DNA from: Bosea sp. 124
GTDB lineage: Bacteria > Pseudomonadota > Alphaproteobacteria > Rhizobiales > Beijerinckiaceae
DNA: 64,000 nucleotides
Assembly (NCBI RefSeq): GCF_003046175.1
Contig: NZ_PZZM01000001.1
Span: 2,311,001-2,375,000 of the forward strand
Direction of reading: 5' to 3'
In this document: positions 34,227 through 42,385 of the stretch, piece by piece
Numbering within the stretch: position 1 is the stretch's first letter
Layout: each line of letters starts with the position of its first letter
The notes under the pieces: generated by a model
Seen by the model: only the letters and a program-made list of their open reading frames with translations
The model's database searches: none
Told to the model about the DNA's origin: nothing
Translations under genes and position numbers: made by a program

Positions 34227-35588
34227 ATGAAGACACCTCATCTGAAGACACCTCATCCGAGGACCCGCCATCTGATGAAGACCGCTGCTCTCGGGGCGCT
34301 GCTGGCGGCCGGCGCCTTCGCTGCGCCGGCTATCGCGCAGGACAGCGTCTATTTCGCCAACAATGCCTATCGCACCGGGCCCTTCGCCGGCTCCGGCATC
34401 CCGATCGGCGACGGCATGCGCGATTACATCACCATGATCAACGAGCGCGACGGCGGCGTCGGCGGCGTCAAGGTCGTCTATGAGGAGTGCGAGACCGGCT
34501 ACGACACCAAGAAGTCGATCGAGTGCTACGAGCAGGCGAAGTCGAAGAACACGATCGTCTATTCGCCCTGGTCGACCGGCGCCACGCTCGCCGCGATCCC
34601 GCGCGCCCATATCGACAAGATCCCGATCCTGTCGATGGCCTATGGCCTGTCGGCCTCGGCCGACGGCACCGCCTTCCCCTGGGTCTTCATCCCGCCCTTT
34701 ACCTATTGGGACGGTGCTTCGCTGATGGTGAAGCACATGGCCGCCGAACTCGGCGGCATGGACAAGCTCAAGGGCAAGAAGCTTGGCCTGATCCATCTCG
34801 ACGCGCCCTTCGGCAAGGAGCCGATCCCGGTGCTCGAGAACCTCGCCAAGAAATACGGCTTCGAGGTCAAGCTTTATCCGGTGGCCGCCGCCGACATGCA
34901 GAACCAGGGCTCGCTCTGGCTCTCGATCCGGCGCGACCGGCCCGACTACCTCTACAACCAGGGCTGGGGTGCGATGAACCCGACCGCGGTGAAGGAGGCG
35001 ATCAAGAACAACTTCCCGATCAACAAGCTGGTCGGCGTCTGGTGGGCCGGTGGTGACGACGACGCGCGCGCCGGCGGGCCGGAGGCGAAGGGCTACAAGT
35101 CGCTCAACCTGAACGCGGCGGGCACCAACTTCCCGGTCATCCAGGACATCCAGAAATACGTCGTGGAGAAGGGCAAGAGCCTCGCCCCCAAGGAGAAGGT
35201 CGGCGAGAACCTCTATAATCGCGGCGTCTACAACTCGATGCTCGTGGTCGAGGCGATGCGCAACGCCCAGAAGCTGACCGGCAAGAAGGTCGTCAACGCC
35301 GAGGACATGCGCCGCGGCCTGGAGAGCCTCAACATCACCGAGGCCCGCCTGAAGGAGATCGGCATGGAAGGCTTCGCCACGCCGACCACGATCTCCTGCA
35401 CCGACCATTCCGGCCACAGCAAGGCCTATGTCGCCGAGTGGGACGGCACCAAATGGACGAAGCCCGGCGAGTGGCTGGAGCCCCTCAAGGACGAGGTCCG
35501 GCCGCTGATCGAGGCCAACGCCAAGGACTACACCGACAAGGCCGGCAACTGGCCGAAGCGGACCGAGCCCTGCGAGAAGTCGTCCTGA
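34227..35588 (+). CDS. LivK-like substrate-binding protein of the Liv/ligase cluster
   Basis: A 453-residue type I periplasmic binding protein. After a signal peptide (MKTAALGALLAAGAFAAPAIA at about 17-37 of the chosen frame) comes DSVYFANNAYRTGPFAGSGI. The typical SIECYEQAKSKNTIVYSPWS region and YLYNQGWGAMNPTAVKEAIK follow. The extreme N-terminus is odd: KTPHLKTPHP comes from a tandem repeat of AAGACACCTCATC. Starts at 34218, 34227 and 34275 are in frame; GGAGG at 34213-34217 favours 34227. Ligand unknown; neighbours suggest an organic acid, not necessarily an amino acid. Confidence 0.88.
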   Translation: MKTPHLKTPHPRTRHLMKTAALGALLAAGAFAAPAIAQDSVYFANNAYRTGPFAGSGIPIGDGMRDYITMINERDGGVGGVKVVYEECETGYDTKKSIECYEQAKSKNTIVYSPWSTGATLAAIPRAHIDKIPILSMAYGLSASADGTAFPWVFIPPFTYWDGASLMVKHMAAELGGMDKLKGKKLGLIHLDAPFGKEPIPVLENLAKKYGFEVKLYPVAAADMQNQGSLWLSIRRDRPDYLYNQGWGAMNPTAVKEAIKNNFPINKLVGVWWAGGDDDARAGGPEAKGYKSLNLNAAGTNFPVIQDIQKYVVEKGKSLAPKEKVGENLYNRGVYNSMLVVEAMRNAQKLTGKKVVNAEDMRRGLESLNITEARLKEIGMEGFATPTTISCTDHSGHSKAYVAEWDGTKWTKPGEWLEPLKDEVRPLIEANAKDYTDKAGNWPKRTEPCEKSS

Positions 35589-35626
35589 TGTGAGACGGCT
35601 ACGCGCCCACTTCCTTCCCCCCTTGG

Positions 35627-35792
35627 GGGAGAAGGTGGCAGCGCGAAGCGCTGACGTATGAGGGAAGTCCAGCACTCCTCTCATACGTCCTTCCCTCATC
35701 CGACCCGGCTACGCCGGGCCACCTTCTCCCGACGTATGTCGGGTGTACCCGACATACGCAGACAAGCGCCGATTCCGGGCAAGCCCGGGATC
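35627..35792. repeat. Composite palindromic repeat between binding-protein and livF genes
   Basis: Nested inverted repeats: GGGAGAAGGTGGC (35627-35639)/GCCACCTTCTCCC (35718-35730) enclosing GACGTATGA (35653-35661)/TCATACGTC (35681-35689). Beyond them lie GTATGTCGGGT (35734-35744)/ACCCGACATAC (35747-35757) with a 2-base loop and a GATTCCGGGC/GCCCGGGATC hairpin (35771-35792). These would form strong RNA structures inside the operon and probably lower livF expression relative to the binding protein. Confidence 0.75.
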
Positions 35793-35816
35793 GGTGGGAG
35801 AAGGAAGGAGTGCGAG

Positions 35817-36665
35817 ATGTCCACCGCCACACTCGACCAGCCGACCGCCACGACCCCGACCACCGACAACATCCTGTCGCTGAACAACATCGAGGTGATC
35901 TACGATCACGTCATCCTCGTGCTGAAGGGAGTGTCGCTGCACGTGCCGCGCCGGGGCATCGTCGCGATCCTCGGCGCCAACGGGGCCGGCAAGACGACGA
36001 CGCTGAAGGCGATCTCGAACCTGCTCAAGGCCGAGCGCGGCGAGGTCACCAAGGGCTCGATCGTGTTCGAGGGCGAGCGCGTCGACAGGATGTCGCCGAA
36101 CGAACTGGTTCGCCGCGGCTGCATCCAGGTGATGGAGGGGCGGCACTGTTTCGGCCATCTCTCGATCGAGGAAAACCTGCTGACCGGGGCCTTCACGCGC
36201 CGCGACGGCAATGCCGCGATCAAGCGCGACCTCGAGAAGATCTACGAACTGTTCCCGCGGCTGAAGCAGCGCCGCAATTCGCAGGCTGGCTACACCTCGG
36301 GCGGCGAACAGCAGATGTGCGCGGTCGGCCGGGCGATGATGTCGAAGCCGAAGATGATCCTGCTCGACGAGCCCTCGATGGGACTGGCGCCGCAGATCGT
36401 CGAGGAGATCTTCGAGATCGTGCGAAGGCTGAATGCGGAGGAGGGCGTCTCCTTCCTCGTCGCCGAGCAGAACACCAACATGGCGCTGCGCTACGCGACC
36501 TATGGCTACATCATGGAGACCGGCCGCGTCGTCATGGACGGCGAAGCCAAGATGCTGCGCGAGAACGAGGACGTGAAGGAGTTCTATCTCGGCGTCGCCG
36601 AGGGCAACAAGAAGTCCTTCCGCGAGGTCAAGAGCTACAAGCGGCGCAAGCGGTGGCTGTCGTGA
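35817..36665 (+). CDS. livF: Branched-chain amino acid-type ABC transporter ATPase LivF
   Basis: A 282-residue ATPase. Walker A GANGAGKTTTLKAISNLL at about 63, RRGCIQVMEGRHCFGHLSIE, signature YTSGGEQQMCAVGRAMM and Walker B KMILLDEPSMGLAP are LivF-typical. The C-terminus has a basic extension (KSFREVKSYKRRKRWLS) not present in standard LivF; I recall it in LivF proteins of ligase-associated clusters. AAGGAAGGAG just before the ATG at 35817 sets the start. Confidence 0.92.
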   Translation: MSTATLDQPTATTPTTDNILSLNNIEVIYDHVILVLKGVSLHVPRRGIVAILGANGAGKTTTLKAISNLLKAERGEVTKGSIVFEGERVDRMSPNELVRRGCIQVMEGRHCFGHLSIEENLLTGAFTRRDGNAAIKRDLEKIYELFPRLKQRRNSQAGYTSGGEQQMCAVGRAMMSKPKMILLDEPSMGLAPQIVEEIFEIVRRLNAEEGVSFLVAEQNTNMALRYATYGYIMETGRVVMDGEAKMLRENEDVKEFYLGVAEGNKKSFREVKSYKRRKRWLS

Positions 36666-36685
36666 TGAAGCCCCCCACCCTTGGC

Positions 36686-36797
36686 CCTCATCCTGAGGAG
36701 CAGCCGGCAGGCTGCGTCTCGAAGGATGTTCCAGATGTCGCCAGAGCCCGCTGGAGCATCCTTCGAAACGCCGCTTCGCGGCTCCTCGGGATGAGGG
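36686..36797. repeat. Palindromic intergenic repeat (CCCTCATCCTGAGGAGC type)
   Basis: Outer arms CCCTCATCCTGAGGAGC (36686-36702) and GCTCCTCGGGATGAGGG (36781-36797) pair with one mismatch. Inner arms TCGAAGGATG and CATCCTTCGA (about 36720 and 36763) also pair. This REP/BIME-like type is familiar from intergenic DNA of this order. It sits between livF and the PaaK-like gene. Confidence 0.75.
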
Positions 36798-36840
36798 CTG
36801 TGGGATTGCGGAACTGCGCTGGACGAGCGAGGCGAATCCC

Positions 36841-38073
36841 ATGACCGAGCATCACGACGCTCTCGAAACCCGGCCGCCCGAAGCCCGCGAGGCCGATCTG
36901 TTCGCCCGCCTGCCAGCGGCCCTGGCGGAGGCGATGACGGCGCCGGCCTATGCCGCGCATCTGAAGGGCATCGATCCGGCGGAGATCACCGACCGCAACG
37001 CGCTCTCGACGCTGCCGATCCTGCGCAAGGCCGATCTGCCGGCGTTGCAGAAGCAGAGCCTGCCTTTCGGCGGCTTCGTTCCCGACAGGTCCGGAGCCTT
37101 CGGCCGGCTCTTCACCTCGCCCGGGCCGATCTTCGAGCCGGAGGGCACGGGCAGCGATCCCTGGGGCTCCGCGCGCGGGCTGTTCGCAGCCGGCTTCCGG
37201 CCGGGCGACATCGTGCTCAACACCTTCGGCTACCATCTGACGCCCGGCGGCTTCATCATGGATTCGGGCGCGCGTGCGATCGGCTGCGCCGTGATCCCGG
37301 CCGGGCCGGGCAATACCGAGCAGCAGATGGAGGTGATCGCCGCCTATCGGCCGAGCGCCTATACCGGCACGCCCGATTTCCTGAAGATCCTGATCGAAGC
37401 CGCCGAGAGCCGCGGCGTCGACATCTCCTGCATCAAGCGGGCGGTGGTCTCGGGCGCGGCCTTCCCACCCTCGCTGCAGGCCTGGGTGCGCGAGCGCGGC
37501 GTCGATGCCTATCAGCTCTACGCTACTGCCGATGTCGGGATCATCGCCTATGAGACCCCGGCTCGCGAGGGGCTGGTGCTGAACGAGAACCTGATCGTCG
37601 AGATCGTGCGGCCAGGCACCGGCGATCCGGTGGAGCAGGGCGAGGTCGGCGAGATCGTCGTCACCAATCTCGACCCGCATCATCCGCAGATCCGGCTCGC
37701 GGTCGGCGATCTCACCGCCGTGATGCCGGGCGTCAGTGCCTGCGGGCGGAGCAATGCCCGGATCAGGGGCTGGATGGGCCGCGCCGACCAAACCGCCAAG
37801 ATCAAGGGCATGTTCGTGCGGCCCGAGCAGGTCGCGGAAATCGCGAAGCGCCATAGCGAGATCCACAAGCTGCGCCTGGTCGTCGGCCGTGCCGACGAGG
37901 TCGACACCATGACGCTGAAGGCGGAGATCTATGCGGAAGCCGCCGGGCTGGTCGATGCGATGTCGGCGAGCCTGCAGCAGATCACGAAGCTGCGCGGCGC
38001 GGTCGAGATCCTGCCGCTTGGAGCCCTGCCGAACGATGGCAAGGTGATCGCGGATGAGCGGCCTGTGGGGTGA
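36841..38073 (+). CDS. Phenylacetate-CoA ligase-like adenylate-forming enzyme (PaaK superfamily)
   Basis: A 410-residue protein similar to PaaK. RPSAYTGTPDFLKILIEAAE, KRAVVSGAAFPPSLQAWVRE and the adenylate motif DAYQLYATADVGIIAYE are recognisable. The C-terminal domain holds MFVRPEQVAEI and the probable catalytic Lys in LPNDGKVIADERP. The usual Ser/Thr/Gly-rich phosphate loop (SSGTTG) is replaced by FTSPGPIFEPEGTGSD. This replacement looks like a subfamily feature rather than damage, since the rest is intact. It ends the Liv/ligase cluster, giving the operon two CoA-ligase-type genes. Closed by a strong hairpin. Confidence 0.82.
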   Translation: MTEHHDALETRPPEAREADLFARLPAALAEAMTAPAYAAHLKGIDPAEITDRNALSTLPILRKADLPALQKQSLPFGGFVPDRSGAFGRLFTSPGPIFEPEGTGSDPWGSARGLFAAGFRPGDIVLNTFGYHLTPGGFIMDSGARAIGCAVIPAGPGNTEQQMEVIAAYRPSAYTGTPDFLKILIEAAESRGVDISCIKRAVVSGAAFPPSLQAWVRERGVDAYQLYATADVGIIAYETPAREGLVLNENLIVEIVRPGTGDPVEQGEVGEIVVTNLDPHHPQIRLAVGDLTAVMPGVSACGRSNARIRGWMGRADQTAKIKGMFVRPEQVAEIAKRHSEIHKLRLVVGRADEVDTMTLKAEIYAEAAGLVDAMSASLQQITKLRGAVEILPLGALPNDGKVIADERPVG

Positions 38074-38100
38074 CGGGCCTACGATACGTCGCCGAGCAGG

Positions 38101-38141
38101 GCGCGGGGAACCCTCTCCTTACAGGAGAGGGTTCCCCGCGC
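38101..38141. terminator. Strong bidirectional terminator hairpin
   Basis: A perfect 19-bp stem, GCGCGGGGAACCCTCTCCT (38101-38119) with AGGAGAGGGTTCCCCGCGC (38123-38141), and a 3-base loop. It lies between the convergent PaaK-like gene and ung. A short TTTA follows on the plus strand. Confidence 0.85.
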
Positions 38142-38142
38142 T

Positions 38143-38841
38143 TTACCAGTCGACCGGCGTTTCACCCTTCGCTTCCAGCCAGGCATTCGCCTTCGAGAAC
38201 GGTTTCGAGCCGAAAAACCCGCGTCGCGCCGAGAGCGGCGAGGGGTGGGCGCTGGCCAAGACCAGATGGCGGCTTTCGTCGATCAGCGGTCGCTTCGCCT
38301 GCGCCGGATTGCCCCAGAGGATGAAGACGGCATGGGGGCGCTCGCGCGAGACCGCGGCGATGATCGCGTCCGTGACCGCGCTCCAGCCGAGCAACAGATG
38401 CGAGCCCGCCTTCGAGGCGCCCTCGCGCACGGTGAGCGCCGTGTTGAGCAGCAGCACGCCCTGCTTCGCCCAGGGCGTCAGGTCGCCGCCGGCGGGCGCG
38501 GCGCGGTCGAGATCGCCCGACAGCTCCTTGCCGATGTTGACCAGCGAGCGCGGCAGCGGCGGCGGGCCGACATAGGAAAAGGCCAGCCCGTTGGCATGGC
38601 CCGGCGTCGGGTAGGGGTCCTGGCCGAGGATGACGACGCGGACCGCGTCGAGCGGGGTCAGCGCCAGCGCGGCGAAGACGCGCTCGGGCACTGGGGCCAC
38701 GACATGCCCGGCCGCGCGCTCGGCATCGACGGCGGCACAGGCGCGCTCCGCCTGCGCGCCGGGAGCGAAGACCGGCAGATCGCGCCAGCCTTTTGCCTCA
38801 TCGCTCGCGAGAAAGGCCGCGAGCGCGGTCTTGCAGCTCAC
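38143..38841 (-). CDS. ung: Uracil-DNA glycosylase, family 1
   Basis: A 232-residue repair enzyme that removes uracil from DNA. The water-activating D75 is in GQDPYPTPGHANGLAFS, and the catalytic H199 in SAHPSPLSARRGFFG; LLLNTALTVREG is also conserved. The start is GTG at 38841, overlapping the stop of the upstream phosphatase gene (GTGA), so the two are translationally coupled. Confidence 0.96.
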   Translation of the reverse strand: MSCKTALAAFLASDEAKGWRDLPVFAPGAQAERACAAVDAERAAGHVVAPVPERVFAALALTPLDAVRVVILGQDPYPTPGHANGLAFSYVGPPPLPRSLVNIGKELSGDLDRAAPAGGDLTPWAKQGVLLLNTALTVREGASKAGSHLLLGWSAVTDAIIAAVSRERPHAVFILWGNPAQAKRPLIDESRHLVLASAHPSPLSARRGFFGSKPFSKANAWLEAKGETPVDW

Positions 38842-40358
38842 TTCAGGACGGCCCGGCCCTCGACCTTCGCGTCGATCGTACCCAGCCTGCGCAGATAGAC
38901 CATCACCTCATTGGCCATCAGCTTGCCGTCGGTCAGGCCGATCAACGTCTTGCCGCGCGCCAGCGCGGTATAGCCGTCGCCACCCTCCAGCATGAAGTTG
39001 TTCGAGGCGACCGTATATCTTCCGGCCGGGTCGATCGGGTTGCCGGCGACCGTCACAGCGGTGACGCGCGAGCCTTGCGGCTGCTTCAGGTCGGCCTCGA
39101 ATTTCAGGCCGGAGACGACCGGGAAGCGGCCGGCGCCCTGGGGGGCGTCGCGCAGGCCGTTCTCGATCGCGTCCTTGACGTCCTTGCCGGTGATCTCGAC
39201 CATCACGGTCGCGTTGCCGAAGGGCAGCTCGCTCAGCACGTCGCGCCGGGTCAGCTTGTGGCCGATCGGATACTGCTTGTTGGCGCGGATGCCGCCGGCA
39301 TTGGTGATGGCGAGCTGCGCGCCGGTCGCTGTCCTGATCGCGTCGGCGATCAGGTTGCCGATCGCCGTTTCCTGCGTGCGGATGACGCCGGTGCGCGAAT
39401 CGAGCGGAGCGGCCAGCACCGCGACGTCGATGTCGAGTTCCTTCGAGAGCTCGCCCTCATAGCCTTTCACCAGCGCGGCGACCTCGGGGTCGGGCGTCGC
39501 GCCGCGTGAATCATTGACGCGGAAGGTTGGCGTCCAGGAGACTTGCCGGGCGGCGCCCTCGCCGCGGACGCTGACGGCGATGTCGATCGCGGTGACGTAA
39601 TTGCCCTCCTCGTTTGACTCGACCATGACGACCTTGCCGTCATAGGCGATGGCGAGATCGTGGTCGTGGCCGGTCAGCAGGATGTCGACGACGCGGGAGC
39701 GCACGATCTCGTTGTCCATGGCGCGGTCGGCATGGACGACGGCGACGAGGATGTCGGCGCCCTGGCTCTTCAGGGCGCGGGCCTCGCGGCGCAGCGCCTC
39801 CATGGTCGAGGAGAATTTCAGGTCGCCGGGATTGGAGATTTGCGGGGTCGGGTCATAGGCCGTGCCGATGACGCCGACCTTGAAGCCGCCGAGTTCGAAG
39901 ATCTGGGAGTCCTTGTGGCCGGGCAAGGGCTGGCCGGCGGCGTCGCGCAGATTGGCAGCGAAGGTCGGGTAGGTCTGGGCGGCGGTCAGCTTGAGATAGT
40001 TCTCCTTGCCGAAGTCGAATTCGTGGTTGCCTGGCACGAAGACGTCGAGCCCCATCTTGTTCTGCATCGCGACGATATGGGCGCCCTGGTCGAAGCCCGA
40101 CATCAGCGAGGGCGAGTAGCAATCGCCGGCATGGCAAAACAGCAGCGGCACACCCTTGGCGCGCTCGGCCCTGGCAATGCCGGCGGCGCGCGCGAAGCCG
40201 CCGCGGCCCTTGTCGTCGCTCATCTTGTAGATGTCGTTGACCAGCAGCAGCGTGAAGGCCGGAGCCGGCGTCTGCGCGATCGCGGCCGGCGCGGTGGCGG
40301 CGAGCGCGGCCGGGGCGGCGATAACGCCCAGGGCGTTGCGGCGGGTCAGCTTGGTCAT
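38838..40358 (-). CDS. Secreted 5'-nucleotidase/2',3'-cyclic phosphodiesterase family protein
   Basis: A 506-residue periplasmic metallophosphatase of the UshA/CpdB family. MTKLTRRNALGVIAAPAALA contains a possible Tat motif (TRRNAL). The metallophosphoesterase domain shows LLLVNDIYK (the usual NDxH His is replaced by Tyr), FCHAGDCYSPS, VPGNHEFDFG, VVHADRAMD and LLTGHDHDLA. The C-terminal nucleotidase domain has NAGGIRANKQYPIG and NNFMLEGGDGYTAL. The missing first metal-ligand His deserves attention. GAGGAA precedes the ATG at 40358; the longer frame to 40661 is rejected. Overlaps ung. Confidence 0.9.
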   Translation of the reverse strand: MTKLTRRNALGVIAAPAALAATAPAAIAQTPAPAFTLLLVNDIYKMSDDKGRGGFARAAGIARAERAKGVPLLFCHAGDCYSPSLMSGFDQGAHIVAMQNKMGLDVFVPGNHEFDFGKENYLKLTAAQTYPTFAANLRDAAGQPLPGHKDSQIFELGGFKVGVIGTAYDPTPQISNPGDLKFSSTMEALRREARALKSQGADILVAVVHADRAMDNEIVRSRVVDILLTGHDHDLAIAYDGKVVMVESNEEGNYVTAIDIAVSVRGEGAARQVSWTPTFRVNDSRGATPDPEVAALVKGYEGELSKELDIDVAVLAAPLDSRTGVIRTQETAIGNLIADAIRTATGAQLAITNAGGIRANKQYPIGHKLTRRDVLSELPFGNATVMVEITGKDVKDAIENGLRDAPQGAGRFPVVSGLKFEADLKQPQGSRVTAVTVAGNPIDPAGRYTVASNNFMLEGGDGYTALARGKTLIGLTDGKLMANEVMVYLRRLGTIDAKVEGRAVLK

Positions 40359-40450
40359 GAGTGCTTTCCTCGGCGAGGCGGCGATGGGGAGACCTCGCAC
40401 GCAATATCGCAGTGTCGAGCCGTTCCAATCAAGCGGCTCGCCGCCCGGCG

Positions 40451-41161
40451 CTAGCGATTGGTCATCTCGCTGCGGGTGGTGTTGATCGCGTCGCTGACAT
40501 GGGCGTAGTTCGCGGCCGAATCGCGGATGTCCGCGCGGCGGTTGCGTTCCGCCAGCCATGGCCCGTCCCTGAACCAGGATGTCAGATTGTCCTTGCGGAT
40601 GTAGTGATCGAATGTGCTCTCGGGCAGTTCCTGCGCATCCGTCAGGAATTTCTTGGTCCATTCATCCTCGAGGACCTGCCCCGGCAGCCAGTCGCGCATG
40701 ATCTCGATGTCGTCGAGGACGTGCAGAAGTTCGTGCTCCCAGATGACCCCAAACAGCTTCCGGCTGAGGCGGTCCTTGTCGAGCGGGCGATCATCCTCGA
40801 GGACATGGACCGCTATCGTCGCCTCCAGAAATACATCTCCGCCCTGGAAGCGCCATGTCACGCGGTTCTGAGCCGCGATGCTGCGCTGCCACTGCTTGTC
40901 GATATCGGGAAAGATCACCGAGAATTCGGCGGTGACGAGACCATGGACCGAGGCCAACTGGCTCGGATTGTTCTTCTGCGTGCCGCTGCGCAGCTTCATC
41001 AGATCCTCGCGCCGCACGAAATTCGGCAGGCGCAGGTCGCTGGCCGTCAAGCCCGCGGGCGGTTTGATGGCGTAGAGGGCTTTCGGCACGATCACCTTGT
41101 TCGCATGGACGATCCGGCCCTTGAGCTCGAAAGCCGGGCCCCTGACTGTGGCCGGCGGCAT
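40451..41161 (-). CDS. Unrecognised protein with HExxH motif
   Basis: A 236-residue protein of unknown family. WEHELLHVLDDIEIMRDW at about 141-158 contains a zinc-peptidase-type HELLH (143-147); a third ligand is not obvious (candidates E166, E168 or D175 downstream). The rest is mixed alpha/beta, with FEL-KGRIVHANKVIVPKA at the start and an Arg/Asn-rich end. No signal peptide is seen. GGGAGG six bases before the ATG at 41161 sets the start. It stands alone between the phosphatase gene and the divergent hemH. Conserved function unknown; a peptidase role is inferred from the motif only. Confidence 0.7.
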   Translation of the reverse strand: MPPATVRGPAFELKGRIVHANKVIVPKALYAIKPPAGLTASDLRLPNFVRREDLMKLRSGTQKNNPSQLASVHGLVTAEFSVIFPDIDKQWQRSIAAQNRVTWRFQGGDVFLEATIAVHVLEDDRPLDKDRLSRKLFGVIWEHELLHVLDDIEIMRDWLPGQVLEDEWTKKFLTDAQELPESTFDHYIRKDNLTSWFRDGPWLAERNRRADIRDSAANYAHVSDAINTTRSEMTNR

Positions 41162-41320
41162 GGCGTTCCTCCCTGCGCCGCGGGCGTCGCGGTGTCCAGA
41201 TCGATGGTCTGCCGCTTCGGCCATCTCCGCAAGACAGGATCGCCAGTGTCGCACCTGCGGCGCCGGCACTGGACGAAATCGCGAACTCGTCTAAATCACG
41301 CCTAAAGGATATCCGCGCTC

Positions 41321-42385
41321 ATGACCGTCGAGACCAAGCCCGTGGCCGCTGATTTTGCCGTGCCGCTTCCGCCCGATCACCCACCCATCCGGACCGGGCG
41401 CATCGGCGTCCTGCTGATGAATCTCGGCACGCCGGAAGGCACGAGCTACTGGCCGATGCGGACCTATCTGAAGGAGTTTCTCTCCGACCGCCGCGTCATC
41501 GAGACCTCGCGCTGGCTGTGGTGGCCGCTGCTCAACCTGATCATCCTGACGACGCGGCCCGGCCGCAAGGGCAAGGACTACGCCTCGATCTGGAACAATG
41601 AGCGCGACGAGGGCCCGCTCAAGACGATCACCCGCTCGCAGACGGAGCAACTCGCCGCCCGTCTCGGGCCTGAACTCGGGGACCGCGTCGTCTTCGACTG
41701 GGCGATGCGCTACGGCTTCCCGGATGTGAAGAGCCGGTTGAAGGCGCTGCTCGACCAGGGTTGCGACCGCATCCTGATGGTGCCGCTCTATCCGCAATAT
41801 GCGGCACCGACCTCGGCCACGGCCTGCGACCAGGCCTTCCGCGCGCTGATGACGATGCGCTGGCAGCCGGCGGTCCGGGTCGCGCCGCCCTACCATGACG
41901 ATCCGGCCTATATCAAAGCGCTGGCGGTCTCGATGCGCGCTTCGCTGGCGAAGCTCGATTTCGAGCCCGAGGTGATCCTCTGCTCCTTCCACGGCATGCC
42001 GAAGGAATACCTGCTCAAGGGCGATCCCTATCACTGCCACTGCGCCAAGACCTGGCGGCTGCTGCGCGAGGAACTCGGCTTCAGCCGCGAGCGTTTCAGG
42101 ATGACCTTCCAGTCACGCTTCGGGCCCGACGAATGGCTGCAGCCCTATACCGACGAGACGGTGAAGGCGCTGGCGTCGTCCGGCACGAAGTCGATGGCGA
42201 TTGTCGCGCCCGGCTTCTCGGCCGACTGCCTGGAGACGCTCGAGGAACTCGATGTCGAGAACCGCGAGATCTTCCTGCACAATGGCGGCGAGCGCTTCGC
42301 CTATCTGCCCTGCCTGAACGCCTCGCCGGAGGGCGTGGACGCCATCGAGGCCGTGGTGCGGCGCGAACTGATGGGCTGGGTCTGA
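41321..42385 (+). CDS. hemH: Ferrochelatase
   Basis: A 354-residue enzyme that inserts iron into protoporphyrin IX in the last step of heme synthesis. GVLLMNLGTPEGTSYWPMRT, YPQYAAPTSATACDQAF, and the active-site CSFHGMPKEYLLKGDPYHCH are diagnostic; the catalytic His is in SFHGMP. The C-terminal APGFSADCLETLEELDVENR is conserved. Its last 85 bases overlap the 3' end of the convergent hydrolase gene. Confidence 0.96.
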   Translation: MTVETKPVAADFAVPLPPDHPPIRTGRIGVLLMNLGTPEGTSYWPMRTYLKEFLSDRRVIETSRWLWWPLLNLIILTTRPGRKGKDYASIWNNERDEGPLKTITRSQTEQLAARLGPELGDRVVFDWAMRYGFPDVKSRLKALLDQGCDRILMVPLYPQYAAPTSATACDQAFRALMTMRWQPAVRVAPPYHDDPAYIKALAVSMRASLAKLDFEPEVILCSFHGMPKEYLLKGDPYHCHCAKTWRLLREELGFSRERFRMTFQSRFGPDEWLQPYTDETVKALASSGTKSMAIVAPGFSADCLETLEELDVENREIFLHNGGERFAYLPCLNASPEGVDAIEAVVRRELMGWV

